Shown here: in pieces, positions 12,701-27,900 of the stretch | Layout of the letters: every line of letters begins with the position of its first letter | Numbering within the stretch: position 1 is the first letter of the stretch | Notes under the pieces: model-generated | The model's database searches: none | The model's input: the letters and a program-made list of their open reading frames with translations, nothing else | What the model was told of the DNA's origin: nothing | Program-made: the position numbers and the translations under genes | NCBI GenBank assembly: GCA_007844125.1 | Contig: CM017558.1 | Span: 53,855,408 to 53,919,407 of the forward strand | Origin: Sinonovacula constricta | Taxonomy: Eukaryota > Mollusca > Bivalvia > Cardiida > Solecurtidae | Length of the DNA: 64,000 nt | Direction: 5' to 3'

Positions 12701-15700
12701 ACCTGTGGTATTTGCTACTGGGTCTCTGGCAGTATGACAAGTGTTTTAAAATAGAAACTAGGAGCAGGTTATTTACTAATGGATCATTTTATTGCAAATT
12801 TATGAAGCAGTACTTACATTCAACAATTAGCTCCAGTTCTCGTTTGACCAGCTCGTACTCATTCCAAACAACGACTGTGTAGTTGCCAGCATCTGTTCTC
12901 TTTGGGTACAAAATGTCAAGATACACTTGATCATTATGGCTGCAAAATAAACAAAGAAATTTCATTATTGTTTATCTTTGAAATTGTTCATCGATTCCCA
13001 CTATTAGCAGAAGGTCCCTCATCATATGTTTTACAATTGGAGCAAACATGTGATGTTTAGAAGTTTTTCAGCTGACTTACTGGTGGGCTGTCTGATCAGG
13101 ATCTGTACTATTTGCTACAAAGTCACTATAAGAACTAGTAACTTGTTTCCATCATACATTGTTTACCGTCAAACCAACAGTATTTCAGTAATCTTGAGAT
13201 GGTATCCACTTGAATATGCCCTCACTGTGTATATCATTCCTTGGATACCTGGCATGATACTACACTCAGTCACATTACCCAGACACCTAGCCAACCAGTC
13301 AAGAAAACTTCCCTTATATTTGCAGCCTTGGATTGAACCCAGGGCCTCTTGTACCCGGGGCCGACGTTCTACCAATTGTGCTTGCAGGTATAGTCATCAT
13401 ATATTTTATGTCTATAAGAGCACATTAGTACACATATTCTTGTAGATCAATCTCACATCTTCTAACAAAAATGTTTAGAGCCTAGTAACACTTATTATGG
13501 GTAGATGAATTTAGGTTGATTAATAATAGTTCACAAAATGAAATAGATATAAAAGATATAAAAAAATATATGCCATGTCCTTGCATACTGTTTTTTTAAT
13601 GACATAAATTATGATAAAGAAACTTTAATCTAATGTCAGATGTAGCTCCAGTAACTATTAATATCAATTATTCTTTCAAAAAAACAACAAAGGGTAATAA
13701 CTCTAGAGCAAACAATACAATGTGTGTTATCTCTCTTTTATCCACAACTACATATCAATCATAATATTCCATGCCAATATGAAGAAATTAATTAGCTATA
13801 AAGGAGCAGCTATCAGCATTAGAAACTGCTAAAAGACAGATGGACCGCCCATTCAATACCATAACAAAATCTTTCTGGGAATTAATTTATTAAAATAACA
13901 TGAGAAATAAAAGGCTGCAAACAAAATAATAAAATCAATATATTTTTTGTATATATTTCAAGAAAATCCCAAGATATCGGACATTTCTAAAGTGGCCATA
14001 AGACAAATTAAATGGATGCAATTGCAATGGTATGACAGTGCTTTTAAAATATTTTTACATTTATTTTTTTTAAAATACCACAGCATTTAAATATGATCAT
14101 TAAAGTGACGACATGCCATCTTGAAGCAGGAAGACCCCAGACAAATGTCTTGATAGAACAACTGTCATACTGCAAGTCAGTTGGAAGATCTTCCACATTT
14201 AGTCCTTTGCGGGCATTGGGACTCGAACCATCATGGTGAGAGGCTAAGCTGTCAAGTTGCATGTCGGTGACTCTACCACTATGCCCCTAATTTTCAAAAT
14301 AATAAAGTGTTTTTGAGTGGACGTATGCAGAACTTACAGCATATTAAATTTGATCCTGTGTGTTTGCTCAGTTATATATTTGCCATTGTGGATCCAGACA
14401 AAGTCAGGTCGTGGGTGGGCTGCAATGTAGACATTAAGCTGTACTCTAGCTACACCCTCCTGTACTGGTTCTAGTGGCTTGTTGTTATGTTCGCTCAGGG
14501 AAACAAATCCACGATCTGCAAAAAAGTAAGCAATAACAAATGAAAAGACAATATAAAAACTCTTTGAAAGCAATCAACTTTAACTCAAAAGCTGCCTCTG
14601 CAAGAAACTAAATGTATAAAAATATGCATAGAGATTATTAGTAACACTTAAATTTGTACACCACTTTTGTAAGAAAATTGAGAAAATTAAAATGTACTAT
14701 TGGTTTATTTGTTTGTTGGCTTTATAAATCAACCAACAGCATTTCATTGAATTGGAGACAGTGTCCACTTGAAGCAAATATTGTGCTGCCTTCACTGTGT
14801 GTAGCATGCGTAAATATCTGGCATGATACCACACCAAGTCTCATTATCCTCACACTGGGCTGACCAATTGGGGAAGTACACTTATATTTTCTTCAGTGAT
14901 AGCAAGGGAACTATACCATTACCATTTTCAATTACTGGTATGTCGTGGCTCAGGATGGAGCCTGGGCTATGTATATTACAATAACTATAACTAACATTAA
15001 CACATATCAAAGGTTAGTTGCAGAGAATATCTGAAGCAGGAATTTTGTCGAACCTTTGCTGATTTTTTCCCCACACTAATCCGGTCTTGTAAGAAGTAAG
15101 GAATGACAATACAAATAAAATTGTTGCAAGCACTGCTTCAGTAGTCACACGTTGACAACTAGAGTTTATACATACTATTACATACTTTTTGTGTCAGATG
15201 ACCTTCTTAAGCAATACATCGCTGCTTTCAATGTTCTTTATAAAAATGCCCCTTACAAAAAAAATCTACACTAAGCCTCCTAAACTAGATTATAGTACAT
15301 ACAAAAGTCAATATCTACTAATACAACTTCCTTTGTTTAAAAAATGTGGTGTATTAAACCTAAAGTATCAAAGCATGAATGAAAACAAAACTTTAGCACA
15401 ACAAGCTATGATGCCCTGCTCTATTCTCTGTGTCCACCTTCCCCACCCCCTTGCAGCTGCCTGTTGTTTTTTTTTCTCCAATATATATGTTGTTTTTTTT
15501 CTCCAATCAATTACATTATTGTTACTCAAACTTAAAAAAATTGTTGAAAGGTCTTGTTTAAATAGACATATACATTACCAATGACTTCTAGGTTGGCCAT
15601 AGCATATGCTGAACTTCCCGATGCGTCTGTAACAAGACATTTGTAACCTCCGGCATCAGTGAATGCGAGGTTACGAATCTCTAGATGCATGGTGTAGTGA

Positions 15701-18700
15701 CGCTTATTCTTTATGACCTCATAGTAGGCAGTAGAAGGTAGAACACGGTGGGATGTCTACAACACAAACCAGGTTTTTTAAACTGAGGTCACTAAATAGC
15801 ATTTCTCTTTTAAATGGATAAATATCAACAATAATAATTTATGTATATCTTAAGTTTTTTATTAGTAATCTTACTAGAAAAGTGATGATTATAAACTGGT
15901 TTAATTTTGTCTTCTACCTTTTTTTACAAAAGTACTTGCATTTCACTCTGAACTTATTACATGTAAGCAAGGTTGATAAGGTTTAGAAAAATAGTGAAGA
16001 TCCTGAACACCAAGTTCCCCCTGAAAGCTGTCTAATCAGAATAAATGCTATACATTACAGTCTCCTTAGACGTCTTGTTACATTAGCATTAAGTTGTAAA
16101 TGAACAAGTATAATCTTATATTGATGCCTAATAAATGATGATATATAACTTCATGCTTCAAATACACTTTTCACCAGGTTAGTATACAGTTGGTAGGAAA
16201 ATGAGGGTGTATATAAATAAACAAAAACTATTAATTTAATGAAAGCAAAAAAAGCTGTTTAACTAATTTACCACACATTTCACAAGGTTGTTTCAGTGCT
16301 TGCCAGGGTGTGAATGTAAATGCATAAAAGGTTAGTCAATTTGCAGTGACATATATAGCCATAGAAATATAGAAAAAGACCAGGTAATTTATCTGTGATG
16401 AATATCTGGATTGGCTTGTGTGTTAGTAAAACTCTTTATAAAAAGCTCATTTAATGTTTTTAGCCTCTTTATTGAGTAAATATCACAACACTGTACATTT
16501 TACAGATGAACAAAATGATATAACAGTGAATTTACACTGGCATTATTAACATTACAAATTTTTCCTATGAAAGATCTTGCTTAAATTCAACCAAAGCTGA
16601 TACAATGAATGAATACATAATTGTAGTAAGTTTTTGATCTCTGAATGATAATACACCATGACAACATGCACAATCTATTAGGGATGGCAACACTACAAAA
16701 TCAGTAACAGATTAACCTTTTCCACCAGTTAATCAGCTACATATAACCATTATATATCTGGAAAAGATCGCCCATTACTATTACTAACAAGGTATTTTGA
16801 ATCATCTCTATGTTTACCATAACTGTATTCATAAGATCTATCATTGTGAAGAAGTACAAAAATGTCATTCTTCCATAATATTTATTTGACATAGGAAATA
16901 ACAAAATGAATGAAGAACATGCTCTTTCAACCATGCAGTATGTTGTTCTGTCATGCTACGAGTGAGAAGTACATTGGCTTTTCCGTCCAATCACATGGTG
17001 TTCAGTAACAATTATGTAACTGTCACATGGTGTTGACATTAACATGTCTGTTGTGATGGCAACGGCAGTAACACCCTGTAGGTGTTCTGTCAGAGCATCC
17101 TTTTCTTTGGAGTGCAATCGAGACTGTACAGAAATTTGACAGATTAAAGCAGCCGCTTTGATGCTAATTGACCTTGTTTTCACATGTTATAACTCGGGGA
17201 CATACAACAAACACACCATGCTGAAACACTTCAAACACACTGTGCTAACAATCCTAGTCTTTGGTTAATTTAATAAGTCAGTGAAAATGTTTAATTGTTC
17301 AGTTCAATATAAATGATGAATACTAACTGAAATTGAACAATCTGTGTTATGTTGAAGATAAAACAGAAATGAGAACTAGACACAATACAAACTTAATCAG
17401 CTGTCCTGGATTGCAATCACTTATCTAACCATGTGATACTTGTGAACGTGTCAGTCATGGGTGTTAAATAATTAGGTGAGACTATTTCAACAAGCAAATG
17501 CATTTGCTTAGTTTTAATTTTATTTATTTCAACAAAAATACAATAATCATAATAAAAAAGATTAACCGGTTACAAAATTGCTTACCATTTAACATACCTG
17601 GATAAGGTTGACCGGTTTACTGGTTAACCATTGCCATCTCTACATATACAAGATAGATATCTAGTGTGTTCACAAGCTTTTTCTAAGATTTGACCTAGTG
17701 ACCTATTTTTTGACCCCACGTGACCCAGTTACAAACTCATCCAAGATTTCATGCAGACAAACATTCTGACCAAGTTTGGTGAAGATTGGGCTACAAATGT
17801 GAGCTCTAGTGTGTTCACAAGCTTTTCTAGAATTTGAGCAAGTGACCTACTTTTTGACCCCACGTGACCCAGTTATGAACTCATCCGAGATTTCATGCAG
17901 AAAAACATTCTGACCAAGTTTGGTGAAGATTAGCTATAAATGTGGCCTCTAGTGTGTTTACAAGCTTGTTTTAAGATTTGACCTAGTGACCTACTTTTTG
18001 ACCCCATGTGACCCAGTTACGAACTCATCCGAGATTTCATGCAGACAAACATTCTGACCAAGTTTGGTGAAGATTAGCTTTAAATGTGGCCTGTAGTGTG
18101 TTTACAAGCTTGTTTTAAGATTTGACCTTGTGACCTACTTTTTGACCCCACGTAACCCAGTTACGAAGTCATCCAAGATTTCATGCAGACAAACATTCTG
18201 ACCAAGTTTGGTGAAGATTGGGCTACAAATGTGGTCTCTAGTGTGTTCACAAGCTTTTTCTAGGATTTGAGCTAGTGACCTACTTTTTGACCCCACGTGA
18301 CCCGGTTACGAACTCATCCAAGATTTCATGCAGACAAACATTCTGACTAGGTTTGGTGAAGATTGTGCTATAAATGTGGTTCTAGTGTGTTTACAAGGTT
18401 TTTCTAAGATTTAACCTAGTGACCTACTAAGTGACCCCACATGACCCAGTTATGAACTGATCCAAAATTTCATGCAGGCAAAACATTCTGATCAAGTTTG
18501 GTGAAGACTGGGACATAAATGGGGACTCTAGTGTGTTCACAAGCTTTTGCTCAGATTTGACTTAGTGTCCTACTTTTTGACCCCACATGACCCAATAATG
18601 AACTCATCCAAGATTTCATGCAGACAAACATTCTGACCAAGTTTGATGAAGAATGGATAAAAACTGTGGTCTCTAGCGGTTTCACAAGCAAAAACGTTGA

Positions 18701-18891
18701 CGCCATACAACGGGGTATCAGAAAAGCTCACCTTGAGCAACTGGGTCTTGTGCGCGACACGTCGCCTTCATTTGTACGACATTTTGTTTATTTGTTTATT
18801 TGGTTTTTATGGCACACTGACACTTAATAGGTCATACGGCGCCCAATACAAAGAAGTTAAATGTGAATAGAGAATAATCAGGTAAAAACTA

Positions 18892-18932
<41 letters not shown>

Positions 18933-21900
18933 CAAAAAACTATAAGGTTAAAATAATGTTAACTACAATAAAAAATAGGTGAATATATTTAACGGTTTAA
19001 AAATGTATAATGGTTGGTAAATAAACAGTTTAAAAATTTATAACTTATTAAGAGTACTATGCTCGTTCAAGAAGCAAACAAGTTTAGAATCCGACACTGT
19101 CCTAAACAGTTCGTACATGTTATTGTTACATTAAAAAACTTCGAACAAATGTCGTCTGTGTCGATACATTGTAATAAAATGTGGTTGTTTGTCAGTGATT
19201 CCTGGCTTCTGCCAGGTTATTTCAAAATCCCTCCAGAAATGACAGAGTTACTGAGAGGACACAACCACCTGTGCACTACCAGGGATTACGAATTTGACCT
19301 GTAAGTGCGACCTTGACCTTTGAATAATGTTTACTACAACGGAAAATAGGTGAATATATTAAACGGTTTAAAATGTATAACGGTTAGTAAATAAACAGTT
19401 TAAAAATTTATAACTTATTAAGAATACTATCCTCGTTCAAGAAGCAAACAAGTTTAGAATCCGACACTGTCCTAAACAGTTCGTACATGTTATTGACATT
19501 TAAAAACTTCGACCAAACGTGGTCTGTGTCAAAAAATTGTAATAAAATATGGTTGAACTGTCAGTTATTCCTGGCTTCTGCCAGGTTATTTCGAAATCGC
19601 TCCAGAAATGACAGAGTTACTAAGAGGACACAACCACCTGTGCACTACCAGGGATTACCAATTTGACCTGTAAGTGCGACCTTGACCTTTGAGTAATCAA
19701 CCTAGGTCTTGTGCAAAACGCATCGACTTCAGGTGTTTGACATTTCTGCCAAGTTATTTCAAAATCCCTCAAGGAATGACAAAGTTACTGAGCCGACATG
19801 ATCACTGATTCACTTCTAAGGATTATGACTTTGACCTGTAAGTTTGACCTTGATCTTTGAGTAACCAACCTGAGTCTTATGCGCGACATGTCGTCTTCAC
19901 AAGTTTGACATTTCTGCTAAGTTATTTTAAAATTCATGCAGGAATATCAGAGTTATTGAGCGGACGTGAATATGGGACAAACAGATAGATGGACAGACAT
20001 TTCTGCCAAGTTATTTTAAAATCCATGCAGGAATGACAGAGTTATTGAGTGGACATAAACATCAGACAGACAGACGGATGGACAGACAGACAGACATACA
20101 GATGGTTCGCCTACTATATGCATGCCTTCGGGGGCATAATAAGAAAATAATTTAAAAATGCCATCAAAGAGCGGTAACTGAAGATGCATGAGCCACAAAA
20201 GGACAGTAACTGAAGCAACCAAAGGGCAATTACTGTATACAGAATAAAAACAAAGGGGAATCACTCTATACATACTGTGTTGGCATCCTTAGGGTTTTCA
20301 AACTCAACCTCCTGTTGAAAGATAAGGAAGGCATCATACAATGGTAAACAGTCCAGAGTTTTCTATTCTACTAAGCATGTCACTACAAAGCTACAAACAT
20401 TTGCAGTGAAGAGCTAATGGGGGTTTTAAGATTTTGGAGAGTCCGGCTAAAGATTTTTTGCACTAATTACAAATGTAGTTTTAACTTTATAAATGTAAAA
20501 AAGGTAATAATACATACCAACTGTATAAGTCCCCAAACTCAGCTTTCCTGTTAATGCTCTTCTGATTGAAATATCTGCCAAAGCTAAGCCTAGTTTCATC
20601 ATTTTTATTATGATCTTCCTATTACCAAGGTCTAAGAGAGAGCAGCATATCATCTAAATAAAGCAAGATGTTGGTCTCTAGACTTTACGGTCCAGAGTTA
20701 CAACCCCAAACTGATGTTACGGCATTCATTATACTGCTTCATGTTACAGCCTGAGGACTGGTTCTACCAAGAAAGGGTGTAAAGAAGGATAAAGAAACTA
20801 GAGGGCAACATGACCTAAAAAGACATGCATCAACTACAAGTTTGTTGGCATTCTATGGACTTAAGGCTGCTAGTTAAGAAACAAGGTAGTTTTAAAATGC
20901 TGCTGGAGTTCAATTAAAGAATAATTGGGGCTGCATGGTATGTTTATAAATAAAGAAGAGATGGGACAAAACAAATCAACACTCACTGGTCCCGCAGGTA
21001 GTTTCTGATATAGAATTCAATTTGTTATATCATGTTATCTTTGATTAGAAAACTATAAATGATCATCTTCAACATCATCATTTTAGTAATAATCATCATT
21101 AGCAGCAGCAACATTATCATTGTAGGAATTTTTCTTATGTTACACAATTATGGACATATTGGCAATGTCAAGCTAATTATTGGAGGAGGAATGCATCCTC
21201 ACCCAACAAGACTCCAACCCCAGTAGGGAGGCGCTGTGGAGTTACAAGTCAGGGACTGTTCAGAAACAAGAGCCCCCACCCCCACTTTAATAGATATAAA
21301 TGCCATTATTACAAAGTGTTTTTGTTATGCTGATATATTTTTGAATTAATAAAATGCAAGGATATACTCTGAACAGTCAGTCAAGTTACATTAACTTGTT
21401 TATCCAATTGGTGCAAGTGTAGATCATAAATGGTTAACAAAATCATTCTTTTTGTTGGTTATACTGTTTGTGAGCATAAATAAAATCTGTCAAACTATTT
21501 TGTTTCTTGGGTTAATTGCCCCATCAACAATCCTTCAGATATCTAGAGATGGTTTTGCCTCTACTGTAAATACATGTAGCTTTTTACTTATACCTGGCAT
21601 GATACAATATCAATAAAATTATCCAGACACGAGACGAACAAGCCATGGAAATACCCTTATATTTGCTTGAGTATAAGTTGGGTACTATATCACAACCATT
21701 TTGACATATGTCTTGTCCTGAATTTGAATCAAAAGGCCCCATGTACATGGAATTATTGTCAAACTATCCATACAAACTGTGGAACCATACATTCCATGTC
21801 AATACATATTTCTAAGACCTACCTGTAGGGTGCCTGGATTCACAAAGTACCATGACATTTGTATGTCTGTGCCTGAGTCCACAATAATGGAACAGTTTAG

Positions 21901-24900
21901 GTACATTGATTCTCCTGTCTGATGAGACAATTTTGTTGGAAGAACCACTGGCTGTAGGTCATCAGGGAGAACTGTCCAGTGAAAAAAAGGAATAAGTTTT
22001 TGGTATAAACTTAGGAGGGAAGGGGGTAAAAAAGAAAGAAGAAAGAGTGAGAGATAGCCAAAGTCAGAGAGACTTCAAGATATCAGACACAACATAATGA
22101 TATAAGGGTGAAACTTTGCAGGCTTAGATTCAATAACAAATTGTTGGCACATGTGGTGCATAGTTTAAACCATAGTAAAAGAAGTAAAGCTAAACAGTGT
22201 TAAGTTTATTGCAAAACTTTCAATAAGTCAATAAGTAAAATAATAAGTTTATGCAATAAAAAGTCTAGTTGACCATCTGGAAGACTATGGTTAAAATTAT
22301 AGCATAATCCTTCTGGGAGTAATGAAGTAGGTTTGTTGGGTTAGCAAAGTATGCTTATTTTACGGCATCAACCTTTTTTGTGAGCAAATAATCTTAATTA
22401 TAGCATAAACAATTCTAGTGGCACAGGAGATTATGTTTAACAAGATACCATGCTGGCCATCCACCTAAACCATTGGTCAGCACAGGAATAATTTTTAGGC
22501 ACACATCTTTAAGTTAGCACATGGTAAAGTTTACGGCTTGAACACTGTAAGCAAAGGCCCCTACTTTTTAAGACTGAGATTGAAGCCAGCAGAATTTAGT
22601 ATCTGGGAGTGATTCTCTACCATAAAGGTGGAAATGGTCAATTTTATAGGTAAATGATTGTACAGTGTCATACAACATTAAACAATCCAATATACACACT
22701 GAAGAACAAAGAAAAAAAAAAGCTATATTAAAACAATATTAAACAGACATATACTTACTCTGATAAATAAGAATGAAGTTCAGAGAAATGCCAGGTTGTT
22801 CAAACACATTACAACTAAACACACCAGAAAAAGCCTTGTTTGGTGTGTGGATAACAAAACCTCGTCGAGGATCAAACTTGAAACCATGATCTTCAGTAAA
22901 GCTTTCCCTTGTTCCTTCATTAATCAGCTCCACACTAAAATTTGGGTTACTGACTTGGCAAGGGATTATTGACTCACGACCATAGTAGATGTAGCGAACA
23001 TTAGGCATCACAGGAGAGCTCAGGATGTCCACAAATGGCTGGGATTCATCTGGAAGATAAAATATCTCATTACAAGGCATGGAAAATATAATACTTAAGC
23101 TGAATGATAGCCAATAGACTTAAGAAGCATTTTAACTCTTTGTCTCTGTTAAGCTATCATTTTTTAAGAAGGAACACAAAATATCTCAGAAGAACCACTT
23201 TAGCAATGCATGTTGGCTGGAAAACATCCCCACATAAAATCTTACGCCCAGAAAAAGACTCAATCACAAACAATGAGTTATGAGTGGGCAATAATAACTA
23301 TTAATTTATGGACACAAAATGTTAAAAGAAATCAGTTTTCAGTATCAGATAAAAATAATTGACCAAAAGCAATTGTAGAAACTGGTCATTCAAGCATCAG
23401 ATTCGACAAACCAAGATATATATATATATATATAGATGGTCTTCAAAAAAACATGGACAAAAATGTGTATTGAAAATAAAAGTTTAAAAAGCTCACCTGT
23501 CATTTTGTAGTTTGGGCAGGGGCAAGCTGGTGCCTTATTTTTGATTGGAACAAACAAAAGCTCAACTTTCAATTTTCAAGGTGGACAAATGCTTGCCCAT
23601 GTAGTTAGTTTTCCAAGGCAGTCAAAGGCTCACCCATGTATATTCCAAGGCCAATGAATACTCAACCATGTATTTTTTGAAGGCAGACAAATACTCAACC
23701 ATGTATTTTTCAAAAGCAGACAAATGCTAACCCATGTAGTTTCAAAGGCAGCCAAATGCTCACATATGTATTTTCTAAGCCAGACAAATGCTAACCCATG
23801 TAGTTTCTAAGGCAGCCAAATGCTCACAGATGTATTTTCTAAGGCAGACAAATGCTAACCCATGTAGTTTCTTTGGCAGTCAAATGCTCACCTATGTATT
23901 TTCTAAGGCAGACAAATACTTACCCATGTATTTTCGAAGGCAGACAAATGCACACTCATGTATTTCCTTAGGCGGACAAATCCTAACCCATTTTTTTTCT
24001 AAGGCAGACCAATGCTAACCCATGTATTATCAAAGGCAGCCAAATGCTCACCATGCATTTTTCAATGTTGACAAATGTTTACAGCGTGATTTTTGTCTGG
24101 TTACTTGTAGATACCTCCATGTACAATATAAACTTGAAATAACAAACCTGACACATATATGTAGAGACTGTTGGTCTTTAAGTTCTGCCAAATACAAGAG
24201 TAGCTGCCAGTTCTGTCGTATGTTGCCTTAGGGATGAATAAATTGGAAGAGTACAACCCTGTAGAATCATCCGTGCCATTTGTAATAACAATGGGACTGA
24301 TGAAACTTGGACCCTAAAAAGATACCATTAAAAACATATAAGTTTGTTTGATGTTAAAATATATCACAGTGACAATATTATATTCAGTGCAGCAACATCA
24401 AGCAATAATTGGTAGATTAGACATCAGAGTAAAACCACCAGAACATCACAAGTCAGCTGGAAGACCAACCCATAATATCTTTTTCTCAGACCACATTTCA
24501 CACCCAGATGATGAGAGTTTCGGGGCAAAAGGCATATAATTATGAACAGCCAGAAAATGGATAAAATTTTGAAGCATCAAACAGAACTCTCTACTCCATT
24601 TGTTAAAAAAAAATAATTTGTAAAATTAAACCTGAAGCCTCATTTTGGATGTGATATAATAAAGGTACTGAAAAGTCTTTTCTTTAAAAAAAACACAAAA
24701 AATGACTGAAGAATGCCACACAGCTGGCAACTTATGATGGGATACAAGACACACTGCTGGCAACTCATGGTGGAATACAAGCCACACTGCTGGGAGCTCA
24801 TGGTGGGATGGAAGCCACACTGCTGGGAGCTCATGGTGGGATGGAAGCCACACTGCTGGCAACTCATGGTGGAATACAAGCCACACTGCTGGGAGCTCAT

Positions 24901-27900
24901 GGTGGGATGGAAGCCACACTCCTGGGAGCTCATGATGGGATGGAAGCCACACTGCTGGGAGCTCATGGTGGGATGGAAGCCACACTGCTGGCAACTCATG
25001 GTGGAATACAAGCCACACTGCTGGGAGCTCATGGTGGGATGGAAGCCACACTCCTGGGAGCTCATGGTGGGATGGAAGCCACACTGCTGGGAGCTCATGG
25101 TGGGATGGAAGCCACACTGCTGGGAGCTCATGATGGGATGGAAGCCACACTGCTGGGAGCTCATGGTGGGATGGAAGCCACACTGCTGGGAGCTCATGGT
25201 GGGATGGAAGCCACACTGCTGGGAGCTCATGATGGGATGGAAGCAACACTGCTGGGAGCTCATGATGGGATGGAAGCCACACTGCTGGGAGCTCATGGTG
25301 GGATGGAAGCCACACCGCTGGGAGCTCATGGTGGGATGGAAGCCACACTCATGGTGGGATAAGACACATGGCAGGGAACTCATGGTGGAATACAAGCCAC
25401 ACTGCTCCGAACTCATGGTGGAATACATGCCAGACTGCTGGGAGCTCATGGTGGGATGGAAGCCAAACTCATGGTGGGATGAGACACATGGCAGGGAACT
25501 CATGGTGGAATACATGCCAGACTGCTGGGAGCTCATGGTGGGATGGAAGCCACACTCATGGTGGGATGAGACACATGGCAAGGAACTCATGGTGGAATAC
25601 ATGCCACACTCCTGGCAACTCATGGTGGGATGAGACACATGGCAGGGAACTCATGGTGGAATACATGCCACACTGCTGGGAGCTCATAGTGGGATGGAAG
25701 CCACACTCCTGGGAGCTCATGGTGGGAGCTCATGGTGGGATGGAAGCCACACTGCTGGGAGGTCATGGTGGGATGGAAGCCACACTGCTGGGAGCTCATG
25801 GTGGGATGGAAGCCACACTGCTGGGAGCTCATGGTGGGAACTCATGGTGGAATACATGCCACACTGCTGGGAGCTCATAGTGGGATGGAAGCCATACTCA
25901 TGGTGGGATGAGACACATGGCTGAGAGCTCATGGTGGGATGGAAGCCACACTCATGGTGGGATGAGACACATGGCAGGGAACTCATGGTGGGATGGAAGC
26001 CACACTCCTGGGAGCTCATGATGTGAACTCTTGGTGGAATACATGCCACACTGCTGAAAGCTCATAGTGGAATGGAAGCCACACTGCTGGGAGCTCATGG
26101 TGTGATGGAAGCCACACTCCTGGGAGCTCATGGTGGGAACTCATGGTGGAATACATGCCACACTGCTGGGAGCTCATGGTGGCATGAAGCCACACTCATG
26201 GTGGGATGAGACACATGGCAGGGAACTCATGGTGGAATACATGCCACACTGCTGGGAGCTCATGGTGGGATGGAAGCCAAACTCATGGTGGGATGAGACA
26301 CATGGCAGGGAACTCATGGTGGAATACATGCCACACTGCTAGGAGCTCATGGTGGGATGGAAGCCACACTCATGGTGGGATGAGACACATGGCAAGGAAC
26401 TCATGGTGGAATACAAGCCACACTGCTCCAAACTCATGTTGGAATACAAGCCAGACTGCTGTGAGCTCATGGTGGAATACAAGCCACACTGCTGGGAGCT
26501 CATGGTGGGATGGAAGCCACACTCATGGTGGGATGAGACACATGGCAGGGAACTCATGGTGGAATACAAGCCACACTGCTTGGAGCTCATGGTGGGATGG
26601 AAGCCACACTCATGGTGGGATGAGACACAAGGCAGGGAACTCATGGTGGAATACAAGCCACACTGCTGCGAGCTCATGGTGGAATACAAGCCACACTGCT
26701 GCCGAGCTCATGGTGGAATACAAGCCACACTGCTCCGAGCTCATGGTGGAATACAAGCCACACTGCTTGGAGCTCATGGTGGGATGGAAGCCACACTCAT
26801 GGTGGGATGAGACATAAGGCAGGGAACTCATGGTGGAATACAAGCCACACTGCTGCGAGCTCATGGCGGAATACAAGCCAGACTGCTGTGAGCTCATGGT
26901 GAGATGGAAGCCACACTGTTGGGAGCTAAACCTGTGGAAGGACCAAACCCAACACTAATTGGGTGGTGAATGTGGTAAACCTAGCTGTGTAAGGACCTAA
27001 CCCAACCATAACTGGCTTGAGAATGTGGCCAACCTAGCTGTGGAAGGACCAAACCAATACTAACTGGATGGAGAATGTGATAAACCTAGCTATGAAAGGA
27101 CCAAACCCAACTCTAACTGGGTGAAGAATGTGGTAAACCTAGCTGTGGAATAACCAAACCCATACTAACTGGGTGATGAATGTGGTAAACCTAGCTGTGG
27201 AATAACCAAACCCATACTAACTGGGTGAAGAATGTGGTAAACCTAGCTGTGGATAACCAAACCCATACTAACTGGGTGAAGAATGTGGTAAACCTAGCTG
27301 TGGAATAACCAAACCCATACTAACTGGGTGGTGAATGTGGTAAACCTAGCTGTGGAAGGACCAAACCCAACACTAACTGGGTGGTGAATGTGGTAAACCA
27401 AGTTGTGGAAGGACCAATCCTTCATTAACTGGGTGAAGAATTTGTAAACCTGTCTGTGAAAAGGAAAATCCCAACATTAGCTAGGTGGAGAATGCGGCAA
27501 ACCTAGCTATGCAAGGACCAAACCTATGGAGACAAAGGAAAAACAAAGCTATACACCATCTCAGCAGACATGAACATTCATGTGTCACCACCAAGGGGGT
27601 GTAGGACAAATACAGATGCATTGAGTGTAACCTTTGTTTTAGGCAAGACCTACATCCCACCCACCCCCTAAAGCAGACAGTGACCGCCACATTGACGACA
27701 ATGTTTCAATATATATTTTCATTAATATAACATACCTCTTTATATTCTCCATTCTGGAAGTACCATTCCACTGGTTTTATAAAGGTGCAGGTCAGGTTGA
27801 TATTCTCACCAGTTAACATGATGACCTCATTCTTGTCTTCATCAATGGTGTGATTGCCATGGAATTCAATGAAAGGCTTCATGTAAGAATTTGTCAGGTC

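Noticed and set aside
13026..13445. 139-residue plus-strand open frame
   Set aside because: Most of it is the complement of a SINE copy with target duplications.
15189..15584. 131-residue plus-strand open frame
   Set aside because: Low-complexity, AT-rich intron sequence antisense to the Ig3 region, with no recognisable motif.
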